A DNA stretch of 64,000 nucleotides from Amorphoplanes friuliensis DSM 7358. GTDB taxonomy: Bacteria > Actinomycetota > Actinomycetes > Mycobacteriales > Micromonosporaceae. The notes under the pieces were generated by a model. The model made no database searches. It saw nothing but the letters and a program-made list of their open reading frames with translations, and was not told the origin of the DNA. Shown here piece by piece: positions 25,020 through 33,933 of the stretch (the stretch's first letter is position 1; the number at the start of each line of letters is the position of its first letter). The translations under genes were made by a program, and so were the position numbers. The stretch lies in the NCBI RefSeq assembly GCF_000494755.1, contig NC_022657.1:2766001-2830000 (forward strand), read 5' to 3'.

Positions 25020-26498
25020 CTAAGCGGGCTTCACCGCGACCACGCCGGGCATGGTGGCGACCTCGGCGGCGAGACCTGGCAGCACTCCCGGGCTGCTCAG
25101 ATCGACCTCCCAGAAGTACGGCAGGTCACGGCCGGCTCCGGCCGGAAGCGGCGCACCCCCGCAGTAGGCATTGCGGTAGGCCGCGGACGTCGGGTCGAAG
25201 TAGAAGGTGAAGCCGCGCATGCCGGGATTGCGGGCGATCGCCGCATCGATGAGATTGCGCTGTTCCGCAGTGGTCTCCGGGCGGATGAAGACCCGGGCGA
25301 GGTAGCTGAGCCGATCGCCGTTCGCGGATTCCCAGGCCGGTGTGGCCAGCACGCAGGTCCGGTCGGCGGCCGCGGCGGAACGGGCACTCTCGGCGAGTTG
25401 GGGTACCCGGTCGGCGAACCCCGCCGCGACCAGGGCCGCCGCGGCTGCACCGAACGCCACGACGCGGGCCGGCCGCGACCGTTCACTGCGGCGCGGTGTC
25501 GCTGCCAGCAGCACCATCACGCCCGCAAAAAGCAGAGCAGGCTGCCACAGTCCGATCAGGACTCCCCGCAACCCGAGGAAGACCTTCTCGTCGGCCAGCC
25601 GCGGGGCTTCGTCCGGGATCGAGTACAGCATCACGAACGCCACCAGCGGCAGCATGATGACCAAACCGATCGTTGCCGAGAGGACGGTGAGCACTCGCAG
25701 CAGCCGGCGCCCCTGGACCCGGCGCGCGACCCATCCTGTCACCAGCCAGCCGATGAGCGCACCGGCCAGCCCGCCGATCAGCGCGATGGCCCACAGCAGA
25801 GCCGGCGCCGAGCGCGAAACGGTGAACGTGGCGTTGCCCTCGGGGGACCACGCGGCGGGCTTGTCGACGAGCCTGTCCTCGAAGCGCAGGACCAGGCCGT
25901 CCCGGGTGGCCCAGAATGTCGCGGACGTCGAGGCCGGCGGTTCGTCGTCCGGCGCGGGCCGGGTGACTTCCACGTCGCCGCGGATCTTCCAGCCCTGCGC
26001 CGCGAGCCGGTCGCGGACCTGCTCCGTGTACGCAGGGACCTCGCGGGTCTCGTTGGTGTGCTGCGCCCAGTACTCCGCGAACCCGTACTGCCAGCCCTCG
26101 CCGTCACCGGTCCGCACCCACCGGGCCGCGTCGCCGCCGCCCCACACGGTCAGGCCGGGGAGCACCTCCCGTTTCAGCTCCTCGGCCGCGGCGCCCTGGG
26201 GCAGCGACGGCGCCAGTGCCCAGCCCAGCGGAGCCGCGGCGGCCGCGCCGAAGACTCCCGCCAGCAGCGTCATCAGCGTGGCGATCACCACGACGGCACG
26301 ACTCCGGGGATGCCCCAGACGGGCCCGCAAACCATGGCGCAGAAGGTTCAGCGCCTGTCGCGCCGAAAGCCGGGACTGCCCGCCGTCGACGATCGTGTCC
26401 AGCAGCTCCTCACGTCTCGGGCCCGGCGGGTAGGCCATCAGCAGCCGGTGCAGCTGCCGTTCCAGGCGGCTCGGGCCGTCGAACTCGGCTGTTGTCAC
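25020..26498 (-). CDS. Polytopic membrane protein partnered with PadR regulator
   Basis: 492 residues. An N-terminal cytoplasmic helix region (LERQLHRLLMAYPPGPRREELLDTI) resembles the amphipathic start of permeases found next to PadR genes. Membrane segments include VVVIATLMTLLAGVFGAAAA, LLWAIALIGGLAGALIGWLV, VLTVLSATIGLVIMLPLVAFVML, LIGLWQPALLFAGVMVLLAA and VVAFGAAAAALVAAGF. External loop of about 100 residues after the first segment. The C-terminal ~110 residues (FIRPETTAEQRNLIDAAI, MRGFTFYFDPTSAAY, MPGVVAVKPA) look like the extracellular domain of FtsX-type proteins. Function unknown; its start overlaps the PadR stop by 4 bp. Confidence 0.65.
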   Translation of the reverse strand: MTTAEFDGPSRLERQLHRLLMAYPPGPRREELLDTIVDGGQSRLSARQALNLLRHGLRARLGHPRSRAVVVIATLMTLLAGVFGAAAAAPLGWALAPSLPQGAAAEELKREVLPGLTVWGGGDAARWVRTGDGEGWQYGFAEYWAQHTNETREVPAYTEQVRDRLAAQGWKIRGDVEVTRPAPDDEPPASTSATFWATRDGLVLRFEDRLVDKPAAWSPEGNATFTVSRSAPALLWAIALIGGLAGALIGWLVTGWVARRVQGRRLLRVLTVLSATIGLVIMLPLVAFVMLYSIPDEAPRLADEKVFLGLRGVLIGLWQPALLFAGVMVLLAATPRRSERSRPARVVAFGAAAAALVAAGFADRVPQLAESARSAAAADRTCVLATPAWESANGDRLSYLARVFIRPETTAEQRNLIDAAIARNPGMRGFTFYFDPTSAAYRNAYCGGAPLPAGAGRDLPYFWEVDLSSPGVLPGLAAEVATMPGVVAVKPA

Positions 26499-26842
26499 GC
26501 GATCACCAGGCCCGCGGTGGCCTGGCCCAGTCCGAACCGCCGGGCGGAGAGCTGGCCGTTCGCCGCGTTCACGCTGGCCTGGAGCCGGGCCGCCTCGGCG
26601 TCGAGGGCGGTCGCACCCTCGTTGGTGAGGCGGTAGTACCGGCGGGCGCGCCCGCGGACGATCTCGTCGCGGTCCGGCTCGACCAGACCCTCGTCGACCA
26701 GCCGGTCGAGCGCGGCGTAGAGCGTTCCGGCCTGGAGCTTCACCCGGCCGTCGGACAGGCGGTCAGCCTCCTGAATCAACGCGTAGCCGTGGCGGGATTC
26801 CGTGGCCAGCGCGGTGAGGATCCAGAACGTGGGTTCGCGCAT
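26495..26842 (-). CDS. PadR-family transcriptional regulator
   Basis: 115 residues from ATG 26842 (MREPTFWILTALATESRHG), with GGAGG upstream on the coding strand. Winged helix: HGYALIQEADRLSDGRVKLQAGTLYAALDRLVDEGLVEPD, wing in RRYYRLTNEGATAL, then a dimerisation helix. Typical of PadR-s1. It is the first gene of a two-gene operon with the membrane protein at 25020 and most likely autorepresses through the AT-rich palindrome at 26857-26880. Confidence 0.88.
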   Translation of the reverse strand: MREPTFWILTALATESRHGYALIQEADRLSDGRVKLQAGTLYAALDRLVDEGLVEPDRDEIVRGRARRYYRLTNEGATALDAEAARLQASVNAANGQLSARRFGLGQATAGLVIA

Positions 26843-26856
26843 AAGGTTCGCACCTC

Positions 26857-26880
26857 CATATAAAGATGATCTCAATATAG
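26857..26880. promoter_or_regulatory. PadR-type operator
   Basis: AGATGATCT (26864-26872, AGAT-N-ATCT) flanked by ATAT (26857-26861) and ATAT (26875-26879), just upstream of the PadR start and unusually AT-rich for this region. It matches the general ATAT...ATAT form of PadR boxes. Confidence 0.6.
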
Positions 26881-26937
26881 AGCACGTACGCAAGACCCGG
26901 CAGATCGATCAGGCTCGTTGTGGCGCGGGCCGGCGTT

Positions 26938-28635
26938 TCAGCCGAAGGTGAACGAGTAGGCGCTCAGCCCTGGTGACAGCGAGGCCGTCAACGTGCCGCC
27001 ACCGAGGCGCGGCCGATGCAGCACCGTGTAGATGTTCGGGGCGCCGCTGACCTCGTACGTCTGGGTCTTGCCCTGGACCGTGACCTTGACCGTGCCGGTG
27101 CCGCTGAGGTTCAGATAGATGTCGCGGGCGGTGTAGTTCAGCGTGATCGCCGAGTCCTTCTCGGCGGTGATCGACTCGTCGGTGACCGTCCAGGTGCCCG
27201 ACAGGCCGTAGGCGTAGGAGGTGTCGGCCAGGTCCCCGGGCAGTGTGTAGGTGGCCTTGCCCGGGTGCAGCGGCGTCTTGCCGGAGTAGTACTGGGCACG
27301 GGCCGCACCGAGGTAGGTCTCCGGTGACTGCCAGGACGCCGTCGGCGTGCGGTCGGGCACGTCCGTGGCGGCGGGCAGGATCACATCAGGATGTGCGGTG
27401 CTCAACAGGCGGCGGATGAGTTCCTCGGTCTGCGGGTACTGGCCTTCGCCGACTCCGGCGTACCGGATCCGGCCGGTGGCGTCGATGAGGTAGTCGGCCG
27501 GCCAGGACTGGTTGTGGAACGCGTCCCAGGTCTTGAAGTTGTTGTCCAGGGCGATCGGATAGCCGATGTCGAGCCGCTGGGCGCCGGCGGCGACGTTGCC
27601 GGCGTCGTGCTCGAAGGCGTACTCCGGCGTGTGCACGCCGATCACCTCCAGTCCACTGCCGGCGTACGCACGGGCCCAGGCGTTCACGTGCGGGATGGCC
27701 CGCTGGCAGTTGATGCAGGAGTACGCCCAGAAGTCGACGAGTACGACCTTGCCCTTCAGCTGCGCCGGCGTGACGGGTGCGTTCCCGGGTGTGTTGAGCC
27801 AGCCGTCGAGGCCCGTCAGCTGCGGGGCGGGACCGCAGTCGCTCAGTGCCGGAGCGACCTGGCCCGCGGTCTCCTGGCAGGCGGCCAGCGCGGTCGAGGC
27901 GCCACCGCCGGTCAGAGCCCCGGCCACCGCGCCGGCGGCGTCGATGCGGTCGTTCAGCGCGCTCGTGTAGTCCGGGATCGCCCGCTGTACCGCGTCGGTG
28001 ACGTTGAAGGTCAGCGCGACCGCCAAGGCGACCACCACGCCGCCGGCCGCGATACGGATGCCTCGTTGCCGCGTCCGGAAGGAGCGCAGCCGGTCGGTGA
28101 TGCGCCAGCCGGCGAGGGCGAAGATCAGCAGGGGGATGGCCGTACCGAGGGCGAAGGTGGCGATCAGCACCAGAGTGGACGCACCGAAGCGTCCGGTGGC
28201 GCCGGCCACCGCGATGGCGGCGAGCACGGGGCCGGCGCACGGCACGTAGACCGCACCCAGGGCGAGCCCGAGCAGGAATCCACCGCGGTCCTGCCCGGGG
28301 GCTCGCGGCGCCAGACGGGCGAAGGGCCGCTCCAGCCACGCCTCGAACCGCGGGACGATCATCCCGATGCCGAGCAGGGCCAGGATCACGATGCCGGCCC
28401 AGCGGATGATGTCCTGAGGCACCGGCAATGCCCGCAGAACCAGAGATCCGAGCACCGTGAAGACGCTGAAGCTCAACGTCAGCCCCAGTACGACCAGCAG
28501 CGGCCGGCGGCCCGTGCTCTCCCGGCCGGCGGCGGTGCCGGACGACAGGAAGACCACGGGCAGGACCGGGAGCACGCACGGCGAGATCCCGGTTATCAGA
28601 CCGCCGACGAAGCCGATCAGCGCGAGAGTGATCAT
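26938..28635 (-). CDS. DipZ-type CcdA-thioredoxin fusion (thiol-disulfide transfer across the membrane)
   Basis: 565 residues from ATG 28635. CcdA/DsbD-beta half: ITGISPCVLPVLPVVFLSSG (redox Cys 20) and GAVYVPCAGPVLAAIAVAG (second redox Cys), with six hydrophobic segments. Extracytoplasmic TlpA-like thioredoxin domain: LVDFWAYSCINCQRAIPHV (CINC redox pair) and AYAGSGLEVIGVHTPEYAFE, then a C-terminal CBM-like beta domain typical of mycobacterial DipZ (about 430-565). It moves reducing power outward to oxidised thiols or cytochrome c maturation. Transcribed alone; the longer frame upstream to 28761 overlaps the neighbour and lacks homology. Confidence 0.88.
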   Translation of the reverse strand: MITLALIGFVGGLITGISPCVLPVLPVVFLSSGTAAGRESTGRRPLLVVLGLTLSFSVFTVLGSLVLRALPVPQDIIRWAGIVILALLGIGMIVPRFEAWLERPFARLAPRAPGQDRGGFLLGLALGAVYVPCAGPVLAAIAVAGATGRFGASTLVLIATFALGTAIPLLIFALAGWRITDRLRSFRTRQRGIRIAAGGVVVALAVALTFNVTDAVQRAIPDYTSALNDRIDAAGAVAGALTGGGASTALAACQETAGQVAPALSDCGPAPQLTGLDGWLNTPGNAPVTPAQLKGKVVLVDFWAYSCINCQRAIPHVNAWARAYAGSGLEVIGVHTPEYAFEHDAGNVAAGAQRLDIGYPIALDNNFKTWDAFHNQSWPADYLIDATGRIRYAGVGEGQYPQTEELIRRLLSTAHPDVILPAATDVPDRTPTASWQSPETYLGAARAQYYSGKTPLHPGKATYTLPGDLADTSYAYGLSGTWTVTDESITAEKDSAITLNYTARDIYLNLSGTGTVKVTVQGKTQTYEVSGAPNIYTVLHRPRLGGGTLTASLSPGLSAYSFTFG

Positions 28636-28703
28636 GTGTGGATTGTGTCCACCCTCAGGGCTCCAGTGCCTTACGAGGTGCTTACGGGTGGGCCGGTCCT
28701 GAT

Positions 28704-29804
28704 TTACACGAACGGCCAGCCCGAGGGCTGACCGAGGGCCAGGCGGCCGGGGACGGTCCACTGGGTGGTGGAGAGGTTGGCGGCCTGGGCCGTGGCCATG
28801 CCGTCCCGGTGGATCCGGCCCAGACGGCTGGTCCGGTAGAGAGGTTCGGAGCTTCCCGCCTCGTACATGGCTGCCAGGACCGTACGGGCGGTCTCCGTGA
28901 TGTGGCAGATGGCACCCCGGACGGCGGCTCGTTCGCGCTCGGTCGCGGACGCCCCCGCACGGTCGAAGATCTGCTGGGTGGACAGCAGCAGACCGCGGGC
29001 CGCCGCAACCTGGGAGAGCGAGCGGCCGACAGCCACGGAGACATGGTCCTTCTCGGCCAGGGGGATGCCGTCGAAGCCCCTCTTGACCGCGGCCACCTCG
29101 ATCAGCTCGTCGATCGCCGCCTCCGCCATGCCGATCAGTACGGCGGCACAGCCCGGGTAGAGCAGACTGACAACAGGCATCCCGATGGTGCGGTGGGTCG
29201 CGAACAGGCTCTGGGTCATGAACGACGGGACGAAGACGTCGTCGGCCGTGACCGAGTTGCTGTCGGAGGCACGCATGCCCACGACGTCCCAGGTGTCCTG
29301 GACCGTGACGTCCGGCCGCGGCACAGCGCAGAAGCGCAGTCCCGCGAAGCCCGGACCCGCAGCCGGGTCAGCTCCGGCCAGCAGGTACCACTCGGCGGCA
29401 TGGGCGCCACTGACGATCTTCCAGGTGCCGGTCAGGCGGTAGCCGCCGTCGGTGACGGTGAGCAGGCCCGGCTGGCCGGAGTTCGCCATCAGCGGCGGCA
29501 CACCGCCCGTGAAGATCCGCTCTACGGCCTCATCCGGCAGCCACCCGGCGATGAAGCCGAGGTTGAAGTTCCACAGCAGCCAGGCCGTCGGGCCGTCGAT
29601 GCGCGCCACCCGGGCGTAGAAGTCCAGCGCCTCCGCCACCGGCACCTCGAATCCGCCCAGCTCGCGGGGGGTGAAGAGGCTGAAAGCACCCCGCTCCCGC
29701 AGTTCAGCCACGAGCTCGTCGGGCGCGCGGCCCAGCTCCTCGGCGCGGTCGCGGTGCTTCTCGATCGCCGGGCGCAGCAGCTCGGGCAGGTCTTCGATCG
29801 GCAT
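28704..29804 (-). CDS. Acyl-CoA-dehydrogenase-fold flavoprotein (HsaA/DszC-like monooxygenase type)
   Basis: 366 residues. N-terminal helical domain LRERGAFSLFTPRELGGFEVP and VARIDGPTAWLLWN, middle beta-barrel YRLTGTWKIVSGAHAAEWYLLAG, and a C-terminal four-helix bundle. The flavin-binding pattern of a two-component FMN monooxygenase is more likely than a dehydrogenase: the catalytic Glu of the ACAD active site is not evident, and the DTWDVVGMRASDSNSVTADDVFVP strand is the one seen in HsaA/HpaH-like members. Substrate unknown. It lies 81 bp downstream of the ECF-SnoaL sigma gene in the same direction and may be its target. Confidence 0.75.
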   Translation of the reverse strand: MPIEDLPELLRPAIEKHRDRAEELGRAPDELVAELRERGAFSLFTPRELGGFEVPVAEALDFYARVARIDGPTAWLLWNFNLGFIAGWLPDEAVERIFTGGVPPLMANSGQPGLLTVTDGGYRLTGTWKIVSGAHAAEWYLLAGADPAAGPGFAGLRFCAVPRPDVTVQDTWDVVGMRASDSNSVTADDVFVPSFMTQSLFATHRTIGMPVVSLLYPGCAAVLIGMAEAAIDELIEVAAVKRGFDGIPLAEKDHVSVAVGRSLSQVAAARGLLLSTQQIFDRAGASATERERAAVRGAICHITETARTVLAAMYEAGSSEPLYRTSRLGRIHRDGMATAQAANLSTTQWTVPGRLALGQPSGWPFV

Positions 29805-29885
29805 GGCCGGTCTCCTTCCGTACGGGCCGTGGGCCGGCCCTCCGGAACGGGATGCGACGGATGCGCGGAAAGTGCGGTGCGAAAC

Positions 29886-30815
29886 CTATGATCCAGATCT
29901 CACCCCGGTGTCGTACGCGACGGCCAGGCGTGCCACTCGTCCTCGACTCATCCGGAAGAGCCAGGCCGACCCCGCGGGGCAGTGATCGGGGTCCGAGGCG
30001 GGGTTGAGGAAGTCGGTCTCCCACACGAGCACGTTTCCGCTGGCAGTGGCATCGCGCAGGCGGATACCCACCCCGGCGCTGAAGGTGTAGTCCATCATCA
30101 GCCGCAGCGCTGACCGGTCGCCGGCCAGGCCGCCCAGCGCCACGACGGACAGATCGGGCTGGTACCAGTCCTCGATGACCCGTTCGTATTCGTCACCCTG
30201 CATCGCGGCGAGGTGCTGCCGCGCCAGCCGGCGGTGGCCGTCGGCCTCCAGATCCGCCTCGGGGTGGGCGTCACCCGAGCTCTCCTGCAACGTACGCGTG
30301 AGCGCCCGCCGCCCGTCCCGCAACCGGCTGCCGACCGTCTCCTCGGGGATGCCGCACAGCTGGGCTATCTGCCGGTACGAGCGGAACTCGGTGAAGTAGC
30401 GCAGCAGCGTCACCTCGCGCAGGGCCGGGGACAGCAGGCCGACCGCGTGCCGCACCCAGTCGCGGGCGTGTGACCGCTCGATCACCTCATCGGGCCGCGG
30501 GTCATCGGCGGGCGGCAGCAGCGACTCGGGTTCGGCCACCGGCACGGGTTGGCGTTGCCGCAACCGCATCAGGCAGTTGTTGCGCACGATCTGGCGCAGC
30601 CAGGCACCGGCGGCGGCCGGTTCGCGCAGGTCGGAGAGGCGCTGCAGGGCCGTGAGCACGGCGTCCTGGACAGCGTCCTCGGCCTCGTCGGTGTACCCGA
30701 GCACCGCGATCGCGGTGGCGCGCATCCCCGCCCGGTGCCTCTCGGTCAGCACGACAAACGCGGACACCTCACCGGTGAGCGCCGAGGTGACCAACTCTTC
30801 GTCCGATCTGAGCAT
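29886..30815 (-). CDS. ECF sigma factor with C-terminal SnoaL-like domain
   Basis: 309 residues from ATG 30815. Regions 2 and 4 are at about 10-170 (VTSALTGEVSAFVVLTERHR; DAVQDAVLTALQRLSDL; YRQIAQLCGIPEETVGSRLRDGRRAL). An NTF2/SnoaL domain follows (about 195-309: LARQHLAAMQGDEYERVIEDW; MDYTFSAGVGIRL). This is the ECF41/SigJ arrangement, where the SnoaL tail modulates activity in place of an anti-sigma factor. There is no anti-sigma gene next to it. The upstream neighbour is the TetR at 30857 (41 bp). Confidence 0.85.
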   Translation of the reverse strand: MLRSDEELVTSALTGEVSAFVVLTERHRAGMRATAIAVLGYTDEAEDAVQDAVLTALQRLSDLREPAAAGAWLRQIVRNNCLMRLRQRQPVPVAEPESLLPPADDPRPDEVIERSHARDWVRHAVGLLSPALREVTLLRYFTEFRSYRQIAQLCGIPEETVGSRLRDGRRALTRTLQESSGDAHPEADLEADGHRRLARQHLAAMQGDEYERVIEDWYQPDLSVVALGGLAGDRSALRLMMDYTFSAGVGIRLRDATASGNVLVWETDFLNPASDPDHCPAGSAWLFRMSRGRVARLAVAYDTGVRSGS

Positions 30816-30856
30816 GCACCCAGTGAAGCGCGCGGCGCCCGGCCCGCCAACCGTCG

Positions 30857-31468
30857 TCAGTGGGCGGACTCGGCCGCCTGGCGCTCGGAGTTGATCCGCA
30901 GGAGTCCTTCGATGCCGCGCAGGAAGGTGTCCGCCACGAGGGTGGGTTCGAAGAGGCATCCGGCCGCCATTGCACCGTCGCGGAGCATGACGAAGTGACG
31001 CGCGGCAGGATCCGCTGTCTCCTCGTGGACCTGCGCCATCAGCGTCGTCAGCGTGTCCAGGAACCACTGCCGGTGGTCGATGATCTCGCGGTGCACGGGA
31101 TGGTCGTCGTCCGGATACTCGGCGGCTGCGTTGAGGAAGGCGCATCCGCGGAAGCCGGGGGACTGGATGCCGTCGGCGATGGAGTTGGCGATGGCCAGCA
31201 GGGGTTCGACGGGTGAGGGTGCGGAGGTGTTGATCGCCGTCTCGAACCGGCTGCGGTCCATCTGATGGACCTCACGCAGGTACGCCAGGATGAGGTCGTC
31301 CTTGCTGGGGAAGTGCCGGTAGAACGTGGCCCGGGTCACCTTGGCCTCGGCGATGATCCGGTCGACGCCGACGGAGTGGATGCCCTCCGCGTAGAAGATC
31401 CGGATTGCCGTGTTCAGGAGCCGGAGGCGAGCCTCCGAGGGCCGGGTTTCCGTGTCACCGCGCGTCAT
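30857..31468 (-). CDS. TetR-family regulator, paralogue 1 of the AGAACGTTC group
   Basis: 203 residues. HTH IRIFYAEGIHSVGVDRIIAE and VTRATFYRHFPSKDDL (about residues 20-57). Most positions match the TetR proteins at 46926 and 60161 by eye, including a shared block SPGFRGCAFLNAAAEYPDD with an invariant Cys, and FVMLRDGAMAAGC near the end. AGAACGTTCGTTCT lies 18-32 bp upstream of its start. Divergent from the BBE-like FAD oxidase at 31616. Probably represses itself and that gene, and possibly others with the same site. Confidence 0.9.
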   Translation of the reverse strand: MTRGDTETRPSEARLRLLNTAIRIFYAEGIHSVGVDRIIAEAKVTRATFYRHFPSKDDLILAYLREVHQMDRSRFETAINTSAPSPVEPLLAIANSIADGIQSPGFRGCAFLNAAAEYPDDDHPVHREIIDHRQWFLDTLTTLMAQVHEETADPAARHFVMLRDGAMAAGCLFEPTLVADTFLRGIEGLLRINSERQAAESAH

Positions 31469-31486
31469 GCCACCATCTTAACGAAT

Positions 31487-31500
31487 AGAACGTTCGTTCT
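31487..31500. promoter_or_regulatory. Shared-regulon operator (site C)
   Basis: AGAACGTTCGTTCT, an AGAACG-N2-CGTTCT inverted repeat, lies in the gap between TetR paralogue 1 and the BBE-like oxidase gene. It is identical to the downstream copies at 34847 and 41351. No second copy or adjoining TTGACA is present. Confidence 0.7.
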
Positions 31501-31615
31501 GAAATCTCCACTTCCGATGAACGCCGGACCGGCACGAGAACGTCGTAGGGCGTGCGGGTCGCCGGATGTTCCGGACCCCGGCTGAACACCGAGGCACCCA
31601 AGGAGTGGACGACCC

Positions 31616-32977
31616 ATGCCCAGCAATCCCGACCTTTCCCCGGCCGCCGAGGCCGCCGCCGCTCTCGAGGACGTGGTGCGTGCCGAGCGGATCGTGACCG
31701 ACGCCGCGGCGATCGATGCCGCGGTACCCCCGTGGAACGGCGCCGTGGCTGATCGCCCGGCGATCGTCGTCCGGTGCGCAGAGGTCGGTGACGTCCGGGC
31801 CGGGATCTCGGTGGCCCGCCGGCTCGGCCTGCCGTTGTCCGTCCGCGGGCGTGGACATGACTGGGCCGGGCGCTCGCTGCGTGCGGGCGGCCTGACCCTG
31901 GATCTGTCCGGCCTGAGCAGTGTCCGCGTCGACGCGGAGAAGGGCCGGGCGATCGTCGGCGGCGGCGCCGGCATCGGCGATGTCCTGCGGGCCACCGGCG
32001 ATGCGGGGCTGGTTGCGGTGACCGGTACGACCGACTCGGTGGGTTTTGTCGGCCTGGCGATCGGCGGCGGATACGGGCCGCTCAGCGGGCGGTTCGGACT
32101 GGCCGCCGACAACCTGGTCGCGGCCACCGTGGTCCTGGCCGACGGGTCCGTGGTGAACGCCGATCCGGATCTGCTCTGGGCGCTCCGGGGCGGTGGCGGC
32201 AACTTCGGCGTGGTGGTGGAGGCCCAGTTCGACGTCCACCGGGTGCCGTCGGTGGTGGGCGGCGCCGTGATCTACCCGTTCGACCAGGCCACCCAGGTCC
32301 TGAAAGGCCTGCGCGAGCTGCACGCCGAGATGCCCGACGAGCTCTCGGTGCAGACCGCGCTGCTCAGCGGGCCCGACGGGGCTCCCGTGGTCCTGCTGTC
32401 ACCGACCTGGTGCGGCCCGCTGGCAGCCGGTCTGGCCGGCGACGGCCCGGTGCAGGCGCTGGCCCGGCTGGGCACACCCCTGATGGCCCAGATCGGCGAG
32501 AAGCGTCTCGCCGACGGGGCGGCTGAGCTGGGCGCGATGTTCCCGTACGGGCGGCACGTGGAGATCCGGACGCGTTCGGTGCCGGTGCTCTCCGAGGACG
32601 TGGCCGAGGCGCTGGCCGACCACGTCGCCCGCAAGCCCTCACCGCTGACCGCGGTGTCCCTGCACCCCTTCCAGGGCGCCGCGACCAGGGTCGCGCCGCA
32701 AGCCACCGCGTTCGGTACGCGGGATCCTCACCACATGATCGAGATCATCTCGGTCTGGACCGACGAGCACGAGTCGCCGGTGCAGCAGCAGTGGACCCGA
32801 GACCTCGACGCAGCCCTGAAGCCGTACGCGCTGCCCGGCGGCTACCCCAACCTGCTGGCCGCGGACGCCGTGGACCAGATCGAGTTCGGCTTCGGCGGCA
32901 ACGCCGGTCGCCTGCGCTCGCTCAAGGCCCACTTCGACCCGTCCGAAGTGTTCAGCGCGATCCCGCTGCCGCGCTGA
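31616..32977 (+). CDS. BBE-like FAD-linked oxidase (VAO superfamily)
   Basis: 453 residues. FAD-binding_4 domain: LSVRGRGHDWAGRSLRAGGL, where the His near residue 79 matches the covalent 8-alpha-histidyl attachment site; GRAIVGGGAGIGDVL; and VGLAIGGGYGPLSGRFGLAADNL (about 140-165). At the position where bicovalent members have a Cys for the second flavin bond, this protein has none, so attachment is probably mono-covalent. C-terminal BBE motif is FGGNAGRLRSLKAHFDPSEVF. It oxidises alcohols or amines with O2. It starts 116 bp downstream of the operator at 31487 and is divergent from TetR paralogue 1. Confidence 0.85.
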   Translation: MPSNPDLSPAAEAAAALEDVVRAERIVTDAAAIDAAVPPWNGAVADRPAIVVRCAEVGDVRAGISVARRLGLPLSVRGRGHDWAGRSLRAGGLTLDLSGLSSVRVDAEKGRAIVGGGAGIGDVLRATGDAGLVAVTGTTDSVGFVGLAIGGGYGPLSGRFGLAADNLVAATVVLADGSVVNADPDLLWALRGGGGNFGVVVEAQFDVHRVPSVVGGAVIYPFDQATQVLKGLRELHAEMPDELSVQTALLSGPDGAPVVLLSPTWCGPLAAGLAGDGPVQALARLGTPLMAQIGEKRLADGAAELGAMFPYGRHVEIRTRSVPVLSEDVAEALADHVARKPSPLTAVSLHPFQGAATRVAPQATAFGTRDPHHMIEIISVWTDEHESPVQQQWTRDLDAALKPYALPGGYPNLLAADAVDQIEFGFGGNAGRLRSLKAHFDPSEVFSAIPLPR

Positions 32978-32984
32978 GCTGGGC

Positions 32985-33833
32985 CTACCGGTCCTGAGGG
33001 AAGTCGGTGGAGAGGGAGAGTTCCCGCCAGGTGGCCAGGTCCTGGTCGACGGCGTCGCGGCCCGCCCGGATCACCCGCAGGGCGTCGGAGCCGAGAACGA
33101 GGTGGTGCGGCGGCTCGGGCACGTCGAGGATGTGCAGGACGGCGGCCGCAGCGCGGGCGGGGTCACCGAGTTGCCGGCCGCTGGCTTCCTGGCGAGCCTC
33201 CCGGATCGGATCGAACAGGTCGTCGTAGTCCGCGATCGAGCGCGGAGCCCGGGTCATCGACCGTCCGGCCCAGTCGGTCCGGAACGATCCGGGCTCGACC
33301 GCGGTGACGTGGATGCCGAGGGCGGCGACCTCCTTGCCGACGGATTCCAGGATGCCCTCGAGCGCGTACTTGCTGCCGCAGTAGGCGGAGACGCCCGGGA
33401 AGCCGGCCAGCCCGCCCATCGAGGTCACGGCCAGGATGTGACCGCGGCGACGGGCGCGCATGAACGGCAGGACGGCCTGGATGGTGGCGGCCGCCCCGAA
33501 GACGTTGACGTCGAACTGGGCCCGCAGGGCGGACAGCGGGGTCTCCTCGAAGGTGCCTTCCAGGCCGTAACCGGCGTTGGCGATCAGCACGTCGATCGGG
33601 CCGACGGTCTGCTCGACCTCGCCCACGACGGCGAGGACGGCGTCGTCGTCGGTGACGTCGAGGACACGGGCGTGCGCGCGTTGGGGTTGGACAGCGCTGA
33701 AGTCCGCCGCGTCGGCGTCCTTACGGACGGTGCCGACGACGGTGTGGCCGGCCGCCAGGGCGGCGACGGCGAAGGCGCGGCCGAGGCCGCTGCTGACCCC
33801 GGTGATCAGAAAAGTCCTGGCTGTGTTGGTCAT
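32985..33833 (-). CDS. Short-chain dehydrogenase/reductase (classical SDR)
   Basis: 282 residues from ATG 33833 (MTNTARTFLITGVSSG). Cofactor motif TGVSSGLGRAFA, NANAG variant VLIANAGYGLEG, catalytic Ser in LAVTSMGGL and YCGSKYALEG as the Tyr-Lys pair. The long C-terminal half (RSMTRAPRSIADYDDLF, AVLHILDVPEPPHHLVLG) is typical of the oxidoreductases found with MmyB-type XRE regulators. Divergent from such a regulator at 33934, with a perfect palindrome between. Convergent with the BBE-like gene (8 bp gap). Confidence 0.88.
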   Translation of the reverse strand: MTNTARTFLITGVSSGLGRAFAVAALAAGHTVVGTVRKDADAADFSAVQPQRAHARVLDVTDDDAVLAVVGEVEQTVGPIDVLIANAGYGLEGTFEETPLSALRAQFDVNVFGAAATIQAVLPFMRARRRGHILAVTSMGGLAGFPGVSAYCGSKYALEGILESVGKEVAALGIHVTAVEPGSFRTDWAGRSMTRAPRSIADYDDLFDPIREARQEASGRQLGDPARAAAAVLHILDVPEPPHHLVLGSDALRVIRAGRDAVDQDLATWRELSLSTDFPQDR

Positions 33834-33880
33834 GCATCGAGCCTGTGCCTTGCGGCCGGCCGCCACCAGGACGGTCCTTT

Positions 33881-33901
33881 CCTGGGTACGCCGTACCCAG
33901 G
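33881..33901. promoter_or_regulatory. Perfect 9-bp inverted repeat, XRE operator
   Basis: CCTGGGTAC (33881-33889), GCC spacer, GTACCCAGG (33893-33901). Every arm position pairs. It lies between the divergent SDR (start 33833) and XRE gene (start 33934). Confidence 0.7.
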
Positions 33902-33933
33902 CACGCCGGCGGGTTCCGGCCTAGCCTCGAACG

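Noticed and set aside
27391..28731. 446-residue + strand frame over DipZ
   Set aside because: Antisense shadow of a conserved membrane protein.
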